Source: an uncultured Desulfobulbaceae bacterium
GTDB lineage: Bacteria; Desulfobacterota; Desulfobulbia; Desulfobulbales; BM004
Assembly (NCBI GenBank): GCA_947259115.1
Contig: CAMYKS010000001.1
Span: 1 to 64,000 of the forward strand
Direction of reading: 5' to 3'
Length of the DNA: 64,000 nucleotides
The notes below the pieces were generated by a model that saw only the letters and a list, made by a program, of their open reading frames with translations, was not told the origin of the DNA and did not search any database. Position numbers and translations under genes: made by a program. Positions within the stretch are counted from its first letter, which is position 1; each line of letters begins with the position of its first letter. This document shows, piece after piece, positions 1 through 9,259 of the stretch.

Positions 1-217
1 TGCAGCTGTCATTCCCGGATCCGTTTTTGATATTTATGGGGGGCGGCTTGGTTACGGGGGCGGTTACTATGACCGTTTTTTGGTAAACGATGCGCCCCGG
101 GCCAAGCGTATAGGGTTCGCCTTTGAAATGCAGGTCGTGGAAAAGGTGCCTGTAGAACCCCATGATCAGCAACTGGATATTTTGATTACCGAGAAAAGGA
201 TTGTGAATATCTTGTAA
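1..217 (+). CDS. 5-formyltetrahydrofolate cyclo-ligase, C-terminal part
   Basis: The window opens inside this gene; reading from base 2, 71 codons run to a TAA at 215-217. The translation contains GGRLGYGGGYYDRFL, the glycine- and tyrosine-rich signature near the C terminus of 5-formyl-THF cyclo-ligase (MTHFS, YgfA/Fau family), and ends with the usual PVEPHDQQLDILITE-type tail. The enzyme is cytosolic and converts 5-formyl-THF to 5,10-methenyl-THF with ATP. The N-terminal two thirds lie outside the window. The next gene begins 20 bp downstream on the same strand, so the two may be cotranscribed. Confidence 0.88.
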   Translation, partial: AAVIPGSVFDIYGGRLGYGGGYYDRFLVNDAPRAKRIGFAFEMQVVEKVPVEPHDQQLDILITEKRIVNIL

Positions 218-237
218 TGCAATAAAGGAGTCCTCCA

Positions 238-1321
238 ATGCGTAAAACAGCAATTTTTAAAAATGACCTTTTCCTGGAACATATCCCGGCTTTCAACCAT
301 GTGGAATCCCCGGACCGTCTGCGTGTGATTTATGAGGAGCTCCAACAGGCGCCCCTGGATGAACTTTTTCTCTATCCGGAGTTTGGGCCTGCCTCTGTGG
401 ATGTTTTGGAGCTCAACCATACAAAAGAGCATGTGATGCGGGTGGCCGGCACGGCGGGAAAGACATTCAGCAGCCTGGATCCGGATACGCAGACCTCGCC
501 AAAATCATATGATGCTGCCTGTCTGGCAGCGGGTGCAGTCATGGAAGGCATGGAGATGATTCTACGGGGTGGGGCGGACAACGGACTTGCCCTGGTGCGC
601 CCTCCAGGGCATCATGCCGAGGCTGACCGGGCCATGGGTTTTTGCCTCTTTAACAATGTAGCGGTCGGAGCCCGGTACGGTTTGGAACACCTGGGCCTTG
701 AGCGCGTTGCCATCTTCGATTGGGACCTGCACCACGGCAATGGTACCCAGAACAGCTTTTATACATCAGACCAGGTTCTCTATTTGTCAACCCACGCCTA
801 CCCTTACTATCCCGGTTCAGGAGGCCTGACTGAAGTGGGTTCTGGAGAAGGTGAGGGGTTTACGGTCAATGTGCCTCTTGCAGGAGGCCAGGATGACCGG
901 GCCTTTGCCAGGATAGTTAAAGATGTCATCGTTCCCGTAACAAGGGAGTACCGTCCTGATTTTATTATAATTTCAGCCGGATTTGATACATATTTCGGTG
1001 ACCCCCTTGGCACCATGGCGGTCACGGAACAGGGATTCGCCTGTATGACCAGGCAGATTGTTGATCTGGCCGCTGAGATATGCCAGGGGAGAGTGCTGAT
1101 GGCCCTGATGCCAGGGGAGAGTGCTGATGGCCCTGGAGGGAGGCTATAACCTGCGGGGTTTGCGCGACGGGGTCCTTGCTGTCCTGGGGGAACTTTCAGG
1201 CGACCCCAATTGTCCGGGCAAGGTGGACGATGCAACGCTGCAGGCCATTATTGATGCTGATAGAGAAGTTCCTGTTATTGAAGAGGTGAGAGATATTGCA
1301 AAAAGATACTGGAGCCTGTAA
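238..1321 (+). pseudogene. Histone deacetylase-family hydrolase, frameshifted
   Basis: This is a HDAC/acetoin-utilisation/acetylpolyamine-hydrolase family protein in two frames. The first part (238-1149) starts at an ATG after a good AAAGGAG site. It carries RPPGHHAE, the zinc-binding DWDLHHGNGTQ and ISAGFDTYFGDPLG. At 1080-1135 a 28-bp segment is present twice in exact tandem; 28 is not a multiple of three, so the frame shifts and ends at 1149. The proper C terminus, with the conserved LEGGYN motif, continues in another frame to the stop at 1319-1321. Removing one copy restores a continuous 351-residue protein of normal family length. As written, the protein loses the catalytic-loop Gly-Gly-Tyr region and should be inactive. 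Such enzymes deacetylate small substrates or proteins in the cytosol. Confidence 0.9.
1080..1135 (+). repeat. Exact 28-bp tandem duplication inside the HDAC gene
   Basis: Bases 1080-1107 and 1108-1135 are identical (each starts ATGCCAGGGGAGAG and ends GGCCCTG). The unit has no internal reason to be repeated, and one copy alone gives the conserved HDAC protein sequence. The second copy is therefore the extra one. Confidence 0.97.
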
Positions 1322-1381
1322 ATATACCACTCTCATTTTGTACAATACAAAGAAAACACCTGAAGCAGGAAGAGGTTTATA

Positions 1382-1666
1382 ATGAAGATTACGCCGCAGG
1401 AAATTGCCCACGTCGCCAGCCTGGCGCGCCTGCACATGTCACAGGAAGAAGCAGGGGCAATGGCTCAACAACTGGATGAGATCCTCACCTATGTTGCCAA
1501 GCTGAACGAACTTGACACAGAAGGAATCATACCGACCACCCATGCCATTTCCATTGTCAATGCCTTTCGTGAAGATGAGGTGAAACCGTCTTTGTCGAGG
1601 GACGAGGCCCTAGCCAACGGGCCCGGGCAGAATGGAGAAGCCTTTGTCGTGCCGCGGGTGATATAA
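1382..1666 (+). CDS. gatC: Aspartyl/glutamyl-tRNA amidotransferase subunit C
   Basis: The product is 94 residues, the normal GatC size. It begins MKITPQEIAHVASLARL, the typical N-terminal helix with the VxxLARL pattern, and has the mid-protein LDTEGI...PTTH segment and the C-terminal FVVPRVI. GatC is the small scaffold of the GatCAB complex, which converts Glu-tRNA(Gln) and/or Asp-tRNA(Asn) to the amidated forms in the cytosol. gatA follows after 73 bp; gatB is not in the window. Confidence 0.95.
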   Translation: MKITPQEIAHVASLARLHMSQEEAGAMAQQLDEILTYVAKLNELDTEGIIPTTHAISIVNAFREDEVKPSLSRDEALANGPGQNGEAFVVPRVI

Positions 1667-1739
1667 TGAGCACGTTCAGCCATGGGGCCACAAGGGATCG
1701 TTCTGAAGTTTGTACTGCAATAGCAAAGAGAAGATAAAA

Positions 1740-3200
1740 ATGTCATTACATGGATTAACCATACATGAGCTCCGGGAAATGCTGGCCCAACGGCAGGTGT
1801 CCGCAGTGGAACTGACCAGGGATGTTCTGCACCGTATTGAAAAGGTTGAGGATAAAGTAAAGGCCTATATCACCCTGGACCCCGAGGGGGCGATAGAGCA
1901 GGCTGAGGCTGCGGATATAAAGCTCAAAGAGGGCACCGGAGGTCCGCTGTGCGGCATACCTCTATCCATAAAAGATGTGCTCTGTACTGCCGGGATGCCT
2001 ACGACCTGCGGCTCCAGGATGCTTGAAAATTTTATACCGCCCTATAATGCCACTTCCGTAATGAAGCTAAAAGAGGCTGGAGGAGTGCTTCTGGGCAAGG
2101 TGGCAATGGACGAATTTGCCATGGGGTCAACATCGGAAAACTGCGCCTTCGGGCCTCCGAAAAACCCCTGGAACACAGAGTATATCTGCGGCGGCTCCAG
2201 CGGCGGCTCTGCTGCGTCGGTTGCAGCCGATGAGTGCATTGCTTCATTGGGTACTGATACCGGAGGTTCCATCCGCCAGCCTGCATCCCATTGCGGGGTT
2301 GTCGGCTTGAAGCCGACATATGGCCGGGTCTCCCGCTACGGTCTCGTGGCTTTTGCTTCATCCCTGGACCAGATAGGCCCCCTGACCAAGGATGTTACGG
2401 ATTGTGCTCTGATGATGAATGTCATCAGCGGTTATGATGTAAAAGATTCAACATCCGTAAACCAACAGGTCCCTGACTTTCGTAAAGCCCTGACAGAAGG
2501 CTTGCAGGGCATGAAGGTCGGCATCCCCAAGGAGTATTTCAGCAAAGGGCTCGATCCTGAGGTTGAAAAAGCGGTACAGCAGTCCATAAACATCCTGCGC
2601 GAGATCGGCGCAGAGACCGTTGAAGTTTCCCTGCCCCATACAGATTACTGTGTTGCCGTCTATTACATTATTGCCCCGGCGGAAGCAAGCTCCAACCTGG
2701 CTCGCTACGACGGCGTCAGGTACGGCTTTCGGGACAAGTCAAGCGACACCCTGCTTGACATGTACAAAAACAGCCGCTCCCAGGGCTTAGGCGCTGAGGT
2801 GAAGCGGCGCATTATCATCGGCACCTATGGACTGTCATCCGGATACTATGATGCCTACTACAAAAAGGCATCCCAGGTACGCACCCTGATTACGGAAGAT
2901 TTTAAAGAGGTTTTTAAAACCTGCGATTTGCTGGCATCCCCGGTGACTCCGACCCCAGCCTGGAAACTGGGGGAAAAAGCAGATGATCCGCTGAGCGTCT
3001 ATCTCTCTGATATTCTGACCATATCCGCCAACCTGGCAGGTATACCTGGAATATCCGTACCCTGCGGTTTCAGCGGGGCGGGGTTACCCATCGGCCTGCA
3101 GATCCAGGGCGCCCATTTCCAGGAGGAGAAGCTGCTGAAAGCAGCCTATAACCTTGAGCAGCGCTTGAATATTTCCCAACTTCGGACTGAATACCTTTAA
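1740..3200 (+). CDS. gatA: Aspartyl/glutamyl-tRNA amidotransferase subunit A
   Basis: This is the amidase-signature glutaminase subunit of GatCAB; it releases ammonia from glutamine for tRNA amidation. The frame is open from 1710, but the ATG at 1740 gives [13 protein letters not shown] and a 486-residue protein of standard length, so I choose it. The Ser-cisSer-Lys machinery is visible: LSIKDVL (Lys), [13 protein letters not shown] and [13 protein letters not shown]. The C-terminal [12 protein letters not shown] and [10 protein letters not shown] motifs are also standard. It lies directly behind gatC and 22 bp ahead of hisC, so it is likely part of one operon. Confidence 0.96.
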   Translation: MSLHGLTIHELREMLAQRQVSAVELTRDVLHRIEKVEDKVKAYITLDPEGAIEQAEAADIKLKEGTGGPLCGIPLSIKDVLCTAGMPTTCGSRMLENFIPPYNATSVMKLKEAGGVLLGKVAMDEFAMGSTSENCAFGPPKNPWNTEYICGGSSGGSAASVAADECIASLGTDTGGSIRQPASHCGVVGLKPTYGRVSRYGLVAFASSLDQIGPLTKDVTDCALMMNVISGYDVKDSTSVNQQVPDFRKALTEGLQGMKVGIPKEYFSKGLDPEVEKAVQQSINILREIGAETVEVSLPHTDYCVAVYYIIAPAEASSNLARYDGVRYGFRDKSSDTLLDMYKNSRSQGLGAEVKRRIIIGTYGLSSGYYDAYYKKASQVRTLITEDFKEVFKTCDLLASPVTPTPAWKLGEKADDPLSVYLSDILTISANLAGIPGISVPCGFSGAGLPIGLQIQGAHFQEEKLLKAAYNLEQRLNISQLRTEYL

Positions 3201-3222
3201 TATTACACGACAAGGAGTGTAT

Positions 3223-4329
3223 GTGAAACTCAAGGTGGCACAGAACATCAGCACCCTGGTTCCTTATCCCCCCGGAAAGCCCATTGAGGAACTTGAGCGG
3301 CAATACGGCATAAGCGGCTCCATCAAGCTCGCCTCCAATGAAAATGCCTGGGGACCCTCCCCCAAGGCCGTGGAGGCCATCCAGGGCGCCCTGCAGAATC
3401 TGCACCGATATCCCGACGGCAGCTGTTATTACCTGACGCAGAGCCTGGCCGGCAAGATAGGGGTAAAACCGGAAGAAATAGTATTCGGCAACGGCTCCAA
3501 TGAAATCATAGGGCTGTTGATAGCTGCATTTCTTCAGCCCGGCGAGGAAGTAATCACCAGTCACCCGACCTTTCTCATGTACCAGAAGCTGGTGCAGGTC
3601 CAGGGGGGCCGCAATAAGGTGGTGGAACTCACCCAAAACATGCACCATGATCTTAAGGCCATTCTGGGCGCGGTTTCTACCAAAACCAGGATGATTTTTT
3701 TCGACAATCCCAATAACCCGACTGGAACCATCATCGATAAGAACGATTTTGCCTCATTCATGGAAGAGCTGCCGGAAGATATCATAGTGGTCCTTGATGA
3801 GGCCTATGTGGATTTTGTGGTCCCGGAGCTGCGTATTGATGTGCTGGCATATATCAGGGGTAAAAAGCCGGTGGCCGCCCTGCGTACCTTTTCCAAGGCC
3901 TATGGTATTTCCGGCCTGCGCTTGGGCTATGGCATAATGGACGTGGAAATGGCCGACTATATTAATCGCGTGCGCCAGCCTTTCAACGTCAACTCCCTGG
4001 CCCAGGTGGGCGGCGTAGCTGCCCTGGAGGATGAGGCGCACTACAGGATGACCCTGCAGAAAAGCCGTGACGGCATAGCCTGGTTGAGCAGAGAGGTCAC
4101 GAAACTCGGCTGCCGTCCCATGGGAACCCATACGAATTTCTTTCTCATTGATGTGAAAGGGGATGGTAAAAAATTATATGAACACATGCTGCACCAAGGG
4201 GTAATTGTCAGGCCCATGAAGGCCTATGGTTACCCGAACTATATTCGCATCACAGTGGGGCGTGCCGAGGAAAACCAGCGTTTTGTGGAAGCCCTTGCCA
4301 AAAGCTTGAAAGAACTTGAATATGGTTAA
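3223..4329 (+). CDS. hisC: Histidinol-phosphate aminotransferase
   Basis: This PLP-dependent class I/II aminotransferase makes L-histidinol phosphate in histidine biosynthesis. Motifs include the N-terminal KLASNENAWGPSP, the PLP-contacting DNPNNPTGT and DEAYVDF, and the Schiff-base lysine in RTFSKAYGISGLRLGYG. Length is 368 residues from the GTG at 3223. That start is preferred over the in-frame GTG at 3217 because AAGGAG at 3212-3217 is then five bases upstream instead of overlapping the start. The related aromatic-amino-acid aminotransferases share these motifs, so substrate range could be broader. cmk overlaps its end by 8 bp. Confidence 0.92.
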   Translation: MKLKVAQNISTLVPYPPGKPIEELERQYGISGSIKLASNENAWGPSPKAVEAIQGALQNLHRYPDGSCYYLTQSLAGKIGVKPEEIVFGNGSNEIIGLLIAAFLQPGEEVITSHPTFLMYQKLVQVQGGRNKVVELTQNMHHDLKAILGAVSTKTRMIFFDNPNNPTGTIIDKNDFASFMEELPEDIIVVLDEAYVDFVVPELRIDVLAYIRGKKPVAALRTFSKAYGISGLRLGYGIMDVEMADYINRVRQPFNVNSLAQVGGVAALEDEAHYRMTLQKSRDGIAWLSREVTKLGCRPMGTHTNFFLIDVKGDGKKLYEHMLHQGVIVRPMKAYGYPNYIRITVGRAEENQRFVEALAKSLKELEYG

Positions 4330-5014
4330 GAAAAAAAACATCGTCACCATAGACGGACCTTCCGGGGCCGGCAAGAGCACCATCAGCAAAATGCTGGCAG
4401 CCAAGCTGCATTATACCTACCTTGATACCGGTGCCATGTACAGGGTGGTGGGCTTGCTGGTGGAGCGCTCAGGCCTTGACCTGGAAGCGGAAAATACGGG
4501 GAAAAAGCTGAAACAACTGCTTGACACCCTTGATATAACGCTGGCATCCGGAGAGGAGGGCCAGGAGACCAGAGCCTTTCTCAATAATGAGGATGTGAGC
4601 GATGCCATCAGGACACCTGAAATGGCAATGGTGGCCTCTCGGGTCTCAGCTGCGCCTGAAGTGCGCAAAAAGCTCACGGAGATGCAGCGCGCCATGGGCA
4701 ATAAGAATGCAATTGTTGCCGAGGGCCGTGACATGGGGACCGTTGTTTTCCCGGATGCAAAGCACAAGTTTTTTTTGGACGCCACTCCTGAGGAACGGGC
4801 CAGGCGCCGCCATACACAGTTCCTGCAAAATAACCAGCAGGTTGAATTTGAAGAAATTTTAGCCCAGATCCAAAAGCGGGACAGGGATGACTCCAGCAGG
4901 TCATTGGCACCACTGAAGCCGGCAGAAGATGCGGTTGTCATCGATTCCTCGGAAATGAACATTGAAGAGGTGGTATCTTTCATGTTGAAAACCGTACACC
5001 AAAATCAGAAGTAG
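4322..5014 (+). CDS. cmk: Cytidylate kinase
   Basis: This NMP kinase phosphorylates CMP and dCMP in the cytosol. The P-loop is GPSGAGKSTISKML near residue 12, followed by YLDTGAMYR and the EGRDMGTVVFPDA segment typical of CMP kinases, then the RDRDDSSR lid region and a DSSEMNIEEV tail. Length is 230 residues, normal for the bacterial family. The ATG at 4322 lies inside the last codons of hisC, which implies translational coupling; an in-frame TTG at 4316 is a less likely start. Confidence 0.95.
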   Translation: MVKKKNIVTIDGPSGAGKSTISKMLAAKLHYTYLDTGAMYRVVGLLVERSGLDLEAENTGKKLKQLLDTLDITLASGEEGQETRAFLNNEDVSDAIRTPEMAMVASRVSAAPEVRKKLTEMQRAMGNKNAIVAEGRDMGTVVFPDAKHKFFLDATPEERARRRHTQFLQNNQQVEFEEILAQIQKRDRDDSSRSLAPLKPAEDAVVIDSSEMNIEEVVSFMLKTVHQNQK

Positions 5015-5067
5015 CGGCGCCTTGCAATGGGAATAGCAAAGCATAATAAAAAAAGGGGGCAATAAGA

Positions 5068-6036
5068 ATGCATTTGGCCAAAAGGGTATTGGTGACCGGG
5101 GGCGCCGGGTTTCTTGGCTCACATCTCTGTGAGAAATTGATGGGACAGGGGGCCGAGGTTATCTGTGTTGACAATTTATATACCGGCACCAAGAGAAACA
5201 TTTACCACCTGCTGCATAAACCTAATTTTGAATTTCTGCGTCATGATATAACCTTTCCCCTCTATCTTGAGGTGGACGAGATATATAACCTGGCCTGCCC
5301 GGCATCGCCTATCCACTATCAAAACGACCCTGTTCAGACCACCAAGGTGAATGTCCACGGAGCCATCAACATGCTGGGTCTGGCAAAACGCTTGAGAGCA
5401 AAAATATTTCAGGCCTCAACCTCCGAGGTCTACGGCGACCCTGAGGTGCACCCGCAGCCGGAAACATACCGAGGATCTGTGAATCCCATCGGGTTGCGGT
5501 CCTGCTATGACGAGGGTAAGCGTTGTGCGGAAACCCTTTTTTTTGATTATTTCAGGCAGCATAAGCTGCGCATTAAGGTTGCCAGAATATTCAACACCTA
5601 CGGCCCCAGCATGCATCCCTCCGACGGCAGGGTGGTATCAAACTTTATTCTGCAGGCCCTGCAGAACAAGCCCCTGACTGTTTACGGAGACGGTTCCCAA
5701 TCAAGATCTTTTTGCTATGTGGATGACATGATCGATGGTTTTATCTGTTTGATGCAAAGCAAAGATGTTTTTACAGGTCCGGTCAACCTCGGCAATCCCA
5801 TTGAATTTACCATGCTTGAGCTGGCGGAGCAGGTGAAGGAACTCACCAACTCCAAGTCGGCGATTAAACATGAACCATTGCCGGAGGACGATCCCAGGCA
5901 GCGACAGCCCGATATAAAGCTGGCCAGGGATATACTTGGCTGGGAGCCCAAGGTCCAGTTGCGTCAAGGCCTGGAAAAGACCATTATATATTTTTCGGAC
6001 CTGCTGAAAGCTGATATTATCAAGGAAACTGCGTAA
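5068..6036 (+). CDS. UDP-glucuronate decarboxylase-like NAD-dependent sugar epimerase/dehydratase
   Basis: This is an extended short-chain dehydrogenase acting on a nucleotide sugar. It starts with the Rossmann motif [12 protein letters not shown] and has [12 protein letters not shown], the STSEVYGDP strand and the active-site SCYDEGKR (Tyr-x-x-x-Lys). It continues with [10 protein letters not shown] and [17 protein letters not shown]. The combination CYDEGKR plus ASPIHYQ is typical of UDP-xylose synthase (UXS), which turns UDP-glucuronate into UDP-xylose for envelope polysaccharide. Length 322 residues fits. It starts 53 bp after cmk with a GGGGGC-type ribosome site. A dTDP-glucose 4,6-dehydratase role is possible but less likely. 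Confidence 0.88.
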   Translation: MHLAKRVLVTGGAGFLGSHLCEKLMGQGAEVICVDNLYTGTKRNIYHLLHKPNFEFLRHDITFPLYLEVDEIYNLACPASPIHYQNDPVQTTKVNVHGAINMLGLAKRLRAKIFQASTSEVYGDPEVHPQPETYRGSVNPIGLRSCYDEGKRCAETLFFDYFRQHKLRIKVARIFNTYGPSMHPSDGRVVSNFILQALQNKPLTVYGDGSQSRSFCYVDDMIDGFICLMQSKDVFTGPVNLGNPIEFTMLELAEQVKELTNSKSAIKHEPLPEDDPRQRQPDIKLARDILGWEPKVQLRQGLEKTIIYFSDLLKADIIKETA

Positions 6037-6190
6037 TAAGGACTTGGACAGCCTTTAGCCTGTATATTTCAGCAGTCGGGATGCCGAATAGGCAAACGGA
6101 AGAGAAACTTCGAAAACTTGCCGTTGCCGATATTTCCCAGGCACTCAGCAGAAACTGCCATGTGCCTTTGTAGATATTCCAGCAGTTTCC

Positions 6191-6274
6191 CTACTCAAAG
6201 TTGACGCTTTTTTTCAGCAGCAGTTCAGCACCCTTAAAAGAGAACAGCAGCAGGGCAAACCAGCCGAGAATCAT
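6191..6274 (-). CDS. Candidate 27-residue single-span membrane peptide downstream of cydB
   Basis: Read on the minus strand, an ATG at 6274 opens 27 codons ending in TAG: MILGWFALLLFSFKG followed by AELLLKKSVNFE. It is one hydrophobic helix with a basic, soluble end, the size and shape of CydX-type accessory subunits of bd oxidase. It lies downstream of cydB in the same orientation, separated by the 163-bp repeat element. No convincing ribosome-binding site is visible and an in-frame TGA lies three codons upstream, so it may be chance. I do not claim homology to CydX. Confidence 0.3.
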   Translation of the reverse strand: MILGWFALLLFSFKGAELLLKKSVNFE

Positions 6275-6300
6275 TAAAGATTGTCATTTTTTCGGCCTCT

Positions 6301-6463
6301 AGGAGCCTGCCGGGGAATTATAATCGTAACGAAAAATTGAGGAATTGAGATCAAATTTTCGGGAAATTGATGCGAATAGCAGCGCTATTTAAAGAAAATT
6401 CACGAAAATTTGAGCCGATTCTCTCGCTTTTGCAGTAGATTGGGAATTCTCCGACAGGCTCCT
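6301..6463. mobile_element. MITE-like 163-bp inverted-repeat element, copy 1
   Basis: The element begins AGGAGCCTGCCGGGGAATT and ends GAATTCTCCGACAGGCTCCT, so its ends are imperfect inverted repeats of about 20 bp. Inside there is a second inverted pair (TCAAATTTTCG / CGAAAATTTGA) and a central AATAGC-AGC-GCTATT, so almost the whole element can fold back on itself. A second copy of exactly the same length with about eight differences lies at 42804-42966. It has no coding capacity. It sits between cydB and the candidate small membrane peptide, where its hairpin might also affect transcript ends. Confidence 0.9.
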
Positions 6464-6477
6464 AGTGTATTTCCAAT

Positions 6478-7629
6478 TCAATATATCTCTTTGGCGGTAA
6501 AATCACTGACCTCTCCGGTTGAAATTTTTTCTCTGTCCATTTTGTGCCAGAACAATGCAACACAGGCCAGGACAACAGGCATTCCAAGTGCAATATAACC
6601 CATGGTTGTCAAAGTATACCTGCTGCTTGAAGCATTATAAATGGTAAGGCTGCTGTTCAGGTCAAAACTTGATGGATAAAATGCGGTGTTGTTTAAACCT
6701 GCTGTCAGAAAGAGGCCCAAAAGAACCAGGGTTGAACCAAGTCCGGAAAACCATATTCCGCAGGTTGTGGCAGGTTGACGGGCTTTTGCTGCTCCCCAAA
6801 AAACCAAAAGCAAACCTGCGCCCAGCATGGCAAGAATTCCTGGCATGGCAAGTATGTTATGCAGGTATTTTCCTTTTTCCATGAATACTTCGCCGGTCTC
6901 AGAACTGATGGCAAAACCTTCTCCTGTGGCTAATGTAACCATGAAATAGAGCAGAAAGGGAATACTCGCTGTCAGGTTGGTTGTGACTGCCTTGCGCAAT
7001 CTTTTTTCCATATCTTTTACCAGGTCCAGCCTGAAATCAATATTGCTAAGCAGATACAAAGCGCCCAAGGTTCTTGAAAGAAAAACAAGAAAGAGGGCTA
7101 GTGCCACATTAAAAAAACTTAAAAGTGCCTCCAGACCCTGCATCGGATGCTGCCAGAGAACCTGGCCGTAGTCATCAAGCTGGAAACTGGAACCACTGAA
7201 AAAGGTCGCTACTGCAATGCCAAATAAAAATACACCAAAGATGCCGTTAATAAAAAGAAAGAATTCGTAGGTACGGGCACCGAGGAGATTTCCCTGTTTT
7301 TGGCGGAATTCAAAACTAACCGCCTGCAGGACAAAGGAGATGAGTATGGTAATCCAGGCCCAGTAAGCACCACCAAAGCTGGTGGCATAAAAAAGCGGAA
7401 AAACAGCAAATAGGGAGCTCCCAAAAAGGACAAGCGTGCTAAAGGTAAGCATCCACTTTCTCCCCAGTGAATTAATGACAAGTGATTTTTCCAGTTCGTT
7501 CCGGGCAACATAGCTCAACAGGGACTGGCCACCCTGCACAAAGGTCATGAAAATAAACAGGGAACCGATAAGCGAGACGATAAGCCACCAAAGTTCCTGG
7601 AGCTGACTAAGGGTAAAGCTGTCAAACAT
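6478..7629 (-). CDS. cydB: Cytochrome bd ubiquinol oxidase subunit II
   Basis: This is the CydB membrane subunit of the bd-type quinol:oxygen oxidoreductase. It starts MFDSFTLSQLQELWWLIVSLIGSLF and has several hydrophobic spans, including a MTFVQGGQSLL segment resembling the CydB N-terminal helix pair. Length is 383 residues from the ATG at 7629; the ATG at 7635 directly abuts the AAAGGAG site and is too close. It follows cydA by 14 bp and is clearly translated from the same message. The sequence is divergent from the enterobacterial CydB, as is common for Desulfobacterota CydB. Confidence 0.9.
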   Translation of the reverse strand: MFDSFTLSQLQELWWLIVSLIGSLFIFMTFVQGGQSLLSYVARNELEKSLVINSLGRKWMLTFSTLVLFGSSLFAVFPLFYATSFGGAYWAWITILISFVLQAVSFEFRQKQGNLLGARTYEFFLFINGIFGVFLFGIAVATFFSGSSFQLDDYGQVLWQHPMQGLEALLSFFNVALALFLVFLSRTLGALYLLSNIDFRLDLVKDMEKRLRKAVTTNLTASIPFLLYFMVTLATGEGFAISSETGEVFMEKGKYLHNILAMPGILAMLGAGLLLVFWGAAKARQPATTCGIWFSGLGSTLVLLGLFLTAGLNNTAFYPSSFDLNSSLTIYNASSSRYTLTTMGYIALGMPVVLACVALFWHKMDREKISTGEVSDFTAKEIY

Positions 7630-7643
7630 GCACATCTCCTTTC

Positions 7644-9188
7644 TTATTCTATTCTCGGCGTTTCAGGGCCTATGTGTATCTGCTTCAGCATGATCCTGAT
7701 CGTTGCAATAAATAATACAGTGAACAAAAACAGGAACAGGAAAAATGAAAGCTGCACGGTGCCTGTGGTCAGGTTCGACCGAGCCACAGATACCGGCAGG
7801 ATATTCTGGATTACCCACGGCTGCCGCCCTACTTCGGCAACTATCCAACCAGCCAGACTTGCAATATATCCAAGAAAAACTGAAACAAGACCAAACCGCA
7901 GCAGCCATTTTTTCCGAAAAATGGTGTCTTTGTATGTATGGTAAAGAAAAAATAGAAAAATGATCGGGATAAGGAGGCCAAGCACGACCATGACATGATA
8001 GCTGTAAAAAGTCAGGCCAACAGGAGGTACACAGTCCTCAGCTTTATCTAAATAACCGTAGCCCATGTATTTTTCATAATTTTTAAAGTTTGCCAGTGCC
8101 ATTTTTGTCCGTGTTCCGTTTTTTTCCTTCTGGGCTGTTTTATACTGGCTCAATAGCTCTAGCGCTATTTTTCCCTGTTCAATCTTCCTCTCTGCTCCCA
8201 TGATTTTGTACTTGCTGTTACCAAAGACAAGATCATTAATGCCCGGGACAAATAATCCTGATTCACGGTTGGCAAGAAGGGAAAGCAGGCCGGGAATTCT
8301 GACCTTATGAAGAAAGGGGCTTTTGGAGTCGCCTGGAAATTTGTCTGGGTTTAATATTCCAGCAAGCACCAGACCGGCACTTTCTTCACCATCATAAAGC
8401 CCCTGAATGACTGCCAGTTTCATGGGTTGATTCCTGGCGTTGGCAAAGGCTGCCACATTGCCGGTAAAACCTGTAAAAACAGATGAGAGCAGGCCGAAAA
8501 CCGATGCCACGAGGATGGATTTTTTGGCAAAATCCTGATGGCGGCCCTTTAGCAGGTACCAGGAAGAAACAGCCAGGACAAAGAGTGCTGCCACCTGGAA
8601 ACTTGAACTGGCAGCATGGGCGAACTTGCTGATGGCAACAGGTGAGAGCAGTATCTCAGAGAAATTCTGCATTTCAAAACGGGCCTTGTCCGGATTAAAG
8701 GCCATCCCCACAGGGTGTTGCATCCAGGCATTTGCAACGATAATCCAGAAGGCAGATAGACTTGAACCGAGAGCAACGATCCAGGTGGCAAACAAATGTG
8801 TTTTTTTTGAAACCCGCTCCCAGCCGAAGAACATGACTGCATAAAATGCAGCCATAAGAAATAGGCCAAAGATAATCTCGGCGGCCAGTGGGACTCCAAT
8901 TATGTCACCCGCCATAAAGGCAAAGTTTGACCAGTTGGTGCCCAGCTGAAACCTGAAAATTATGCCCGTTGCCAAGCTGGAGGTAAAGCTGATGCCGAAA
9001 AGCATCATCCAGAAGCGGGTAATGCGCTTCCAAACCCCGCTGCCTGTCTTGACATAAAAGGTTTCAAAAAAGGCAAGCAGCCAGGAAAGCCCCAGGGTAA
9101 GCGCAATAAAAATCCAGTGGCACATTGCGGTAAGGGCAAACAGGGCCCTGGACCAGTCTAATAGGATAAGGTTTTGCAGATCAATCAT
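7644..9188 (-). CDS. cydA: Cytochrome bd ubiquinol oxidase subunit I
   Basis: CydA carries haems b558, b595 and d and oxidises quinol. It begins MIDLQNLILLDWSRALFALTAMCHWIFIALTLG. The early His near residue 19 and the GRQPWVIQNILPVS motif, diagnostic of CydA near the C terminus, are both visible. About nine hydrophobic spans can be seen. Length 514 residues from ATG 9188; the frame is open to a GTG at 9194, and no clear Shine-Dalgarno decides between them. The quinol-binding Q loop is of the short type. It heads the cydAB pair behind the cbb3 assembly genes, giving one locus with two high-affinity oxidases. Confidence 0.95.
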   Translation of the reverse strand: MIDLQNLILLDWSRALFALTAMCHWIFIALTLGLSWLLAFFETFYVKTGSGVWKRITRFWMMLFGISFTSSLATGIIFRFQLGTNWSNFAFMAGDIIGVPLAAEIIFGLFLMAAFYAVMFFGWERVSKKTHLFATWIVALGSSLSAFWIIVANAWMQHPVGMAFNPDKARFEMQNFSEILLSPVAISKFAHAASSSFQVAALFVLAVSSWYLLKGRHQDFAKKSILVASVFGLLSSVFTGFTGNVAAFANARNQPMKLAVIQGLYDGEESAGLVLAGILNPDKFPGDSKSPFLHKVRIPGLLSLLANRESGLFVPGINDLVFGNSKYKIMGAERKIEQGKIALELLSQYKTAQKEKNGTRTKMALANFKNYEKYMGYGYLDKAEDCVPPVGLTFYSYHVMVVLGLLIPIIFLFFLYHTYKDTIFRKKWLLRFGLVSVFLGYIASLAGWIVAEVGRQPWVIQNILPVSVARSNLTTGTVQLSFFLFLFLFTVLFIATIRIMLKQIHIGPETPRIE

Positions 9189-9259
9189 AAACACCAGTGG
9201 GTGAGATTGCTTTTACAGCCGTCCTCATGCTGCAACTTTGCTTTAATTATAAAACAAAA

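Noticed and set aside
6050-6120. Third copy of element family 2 near TAGCCTGTATATTTCA
   Set aside because: Only the left end resembles the family and no matching right end follows, so I list it only as a possible relic.
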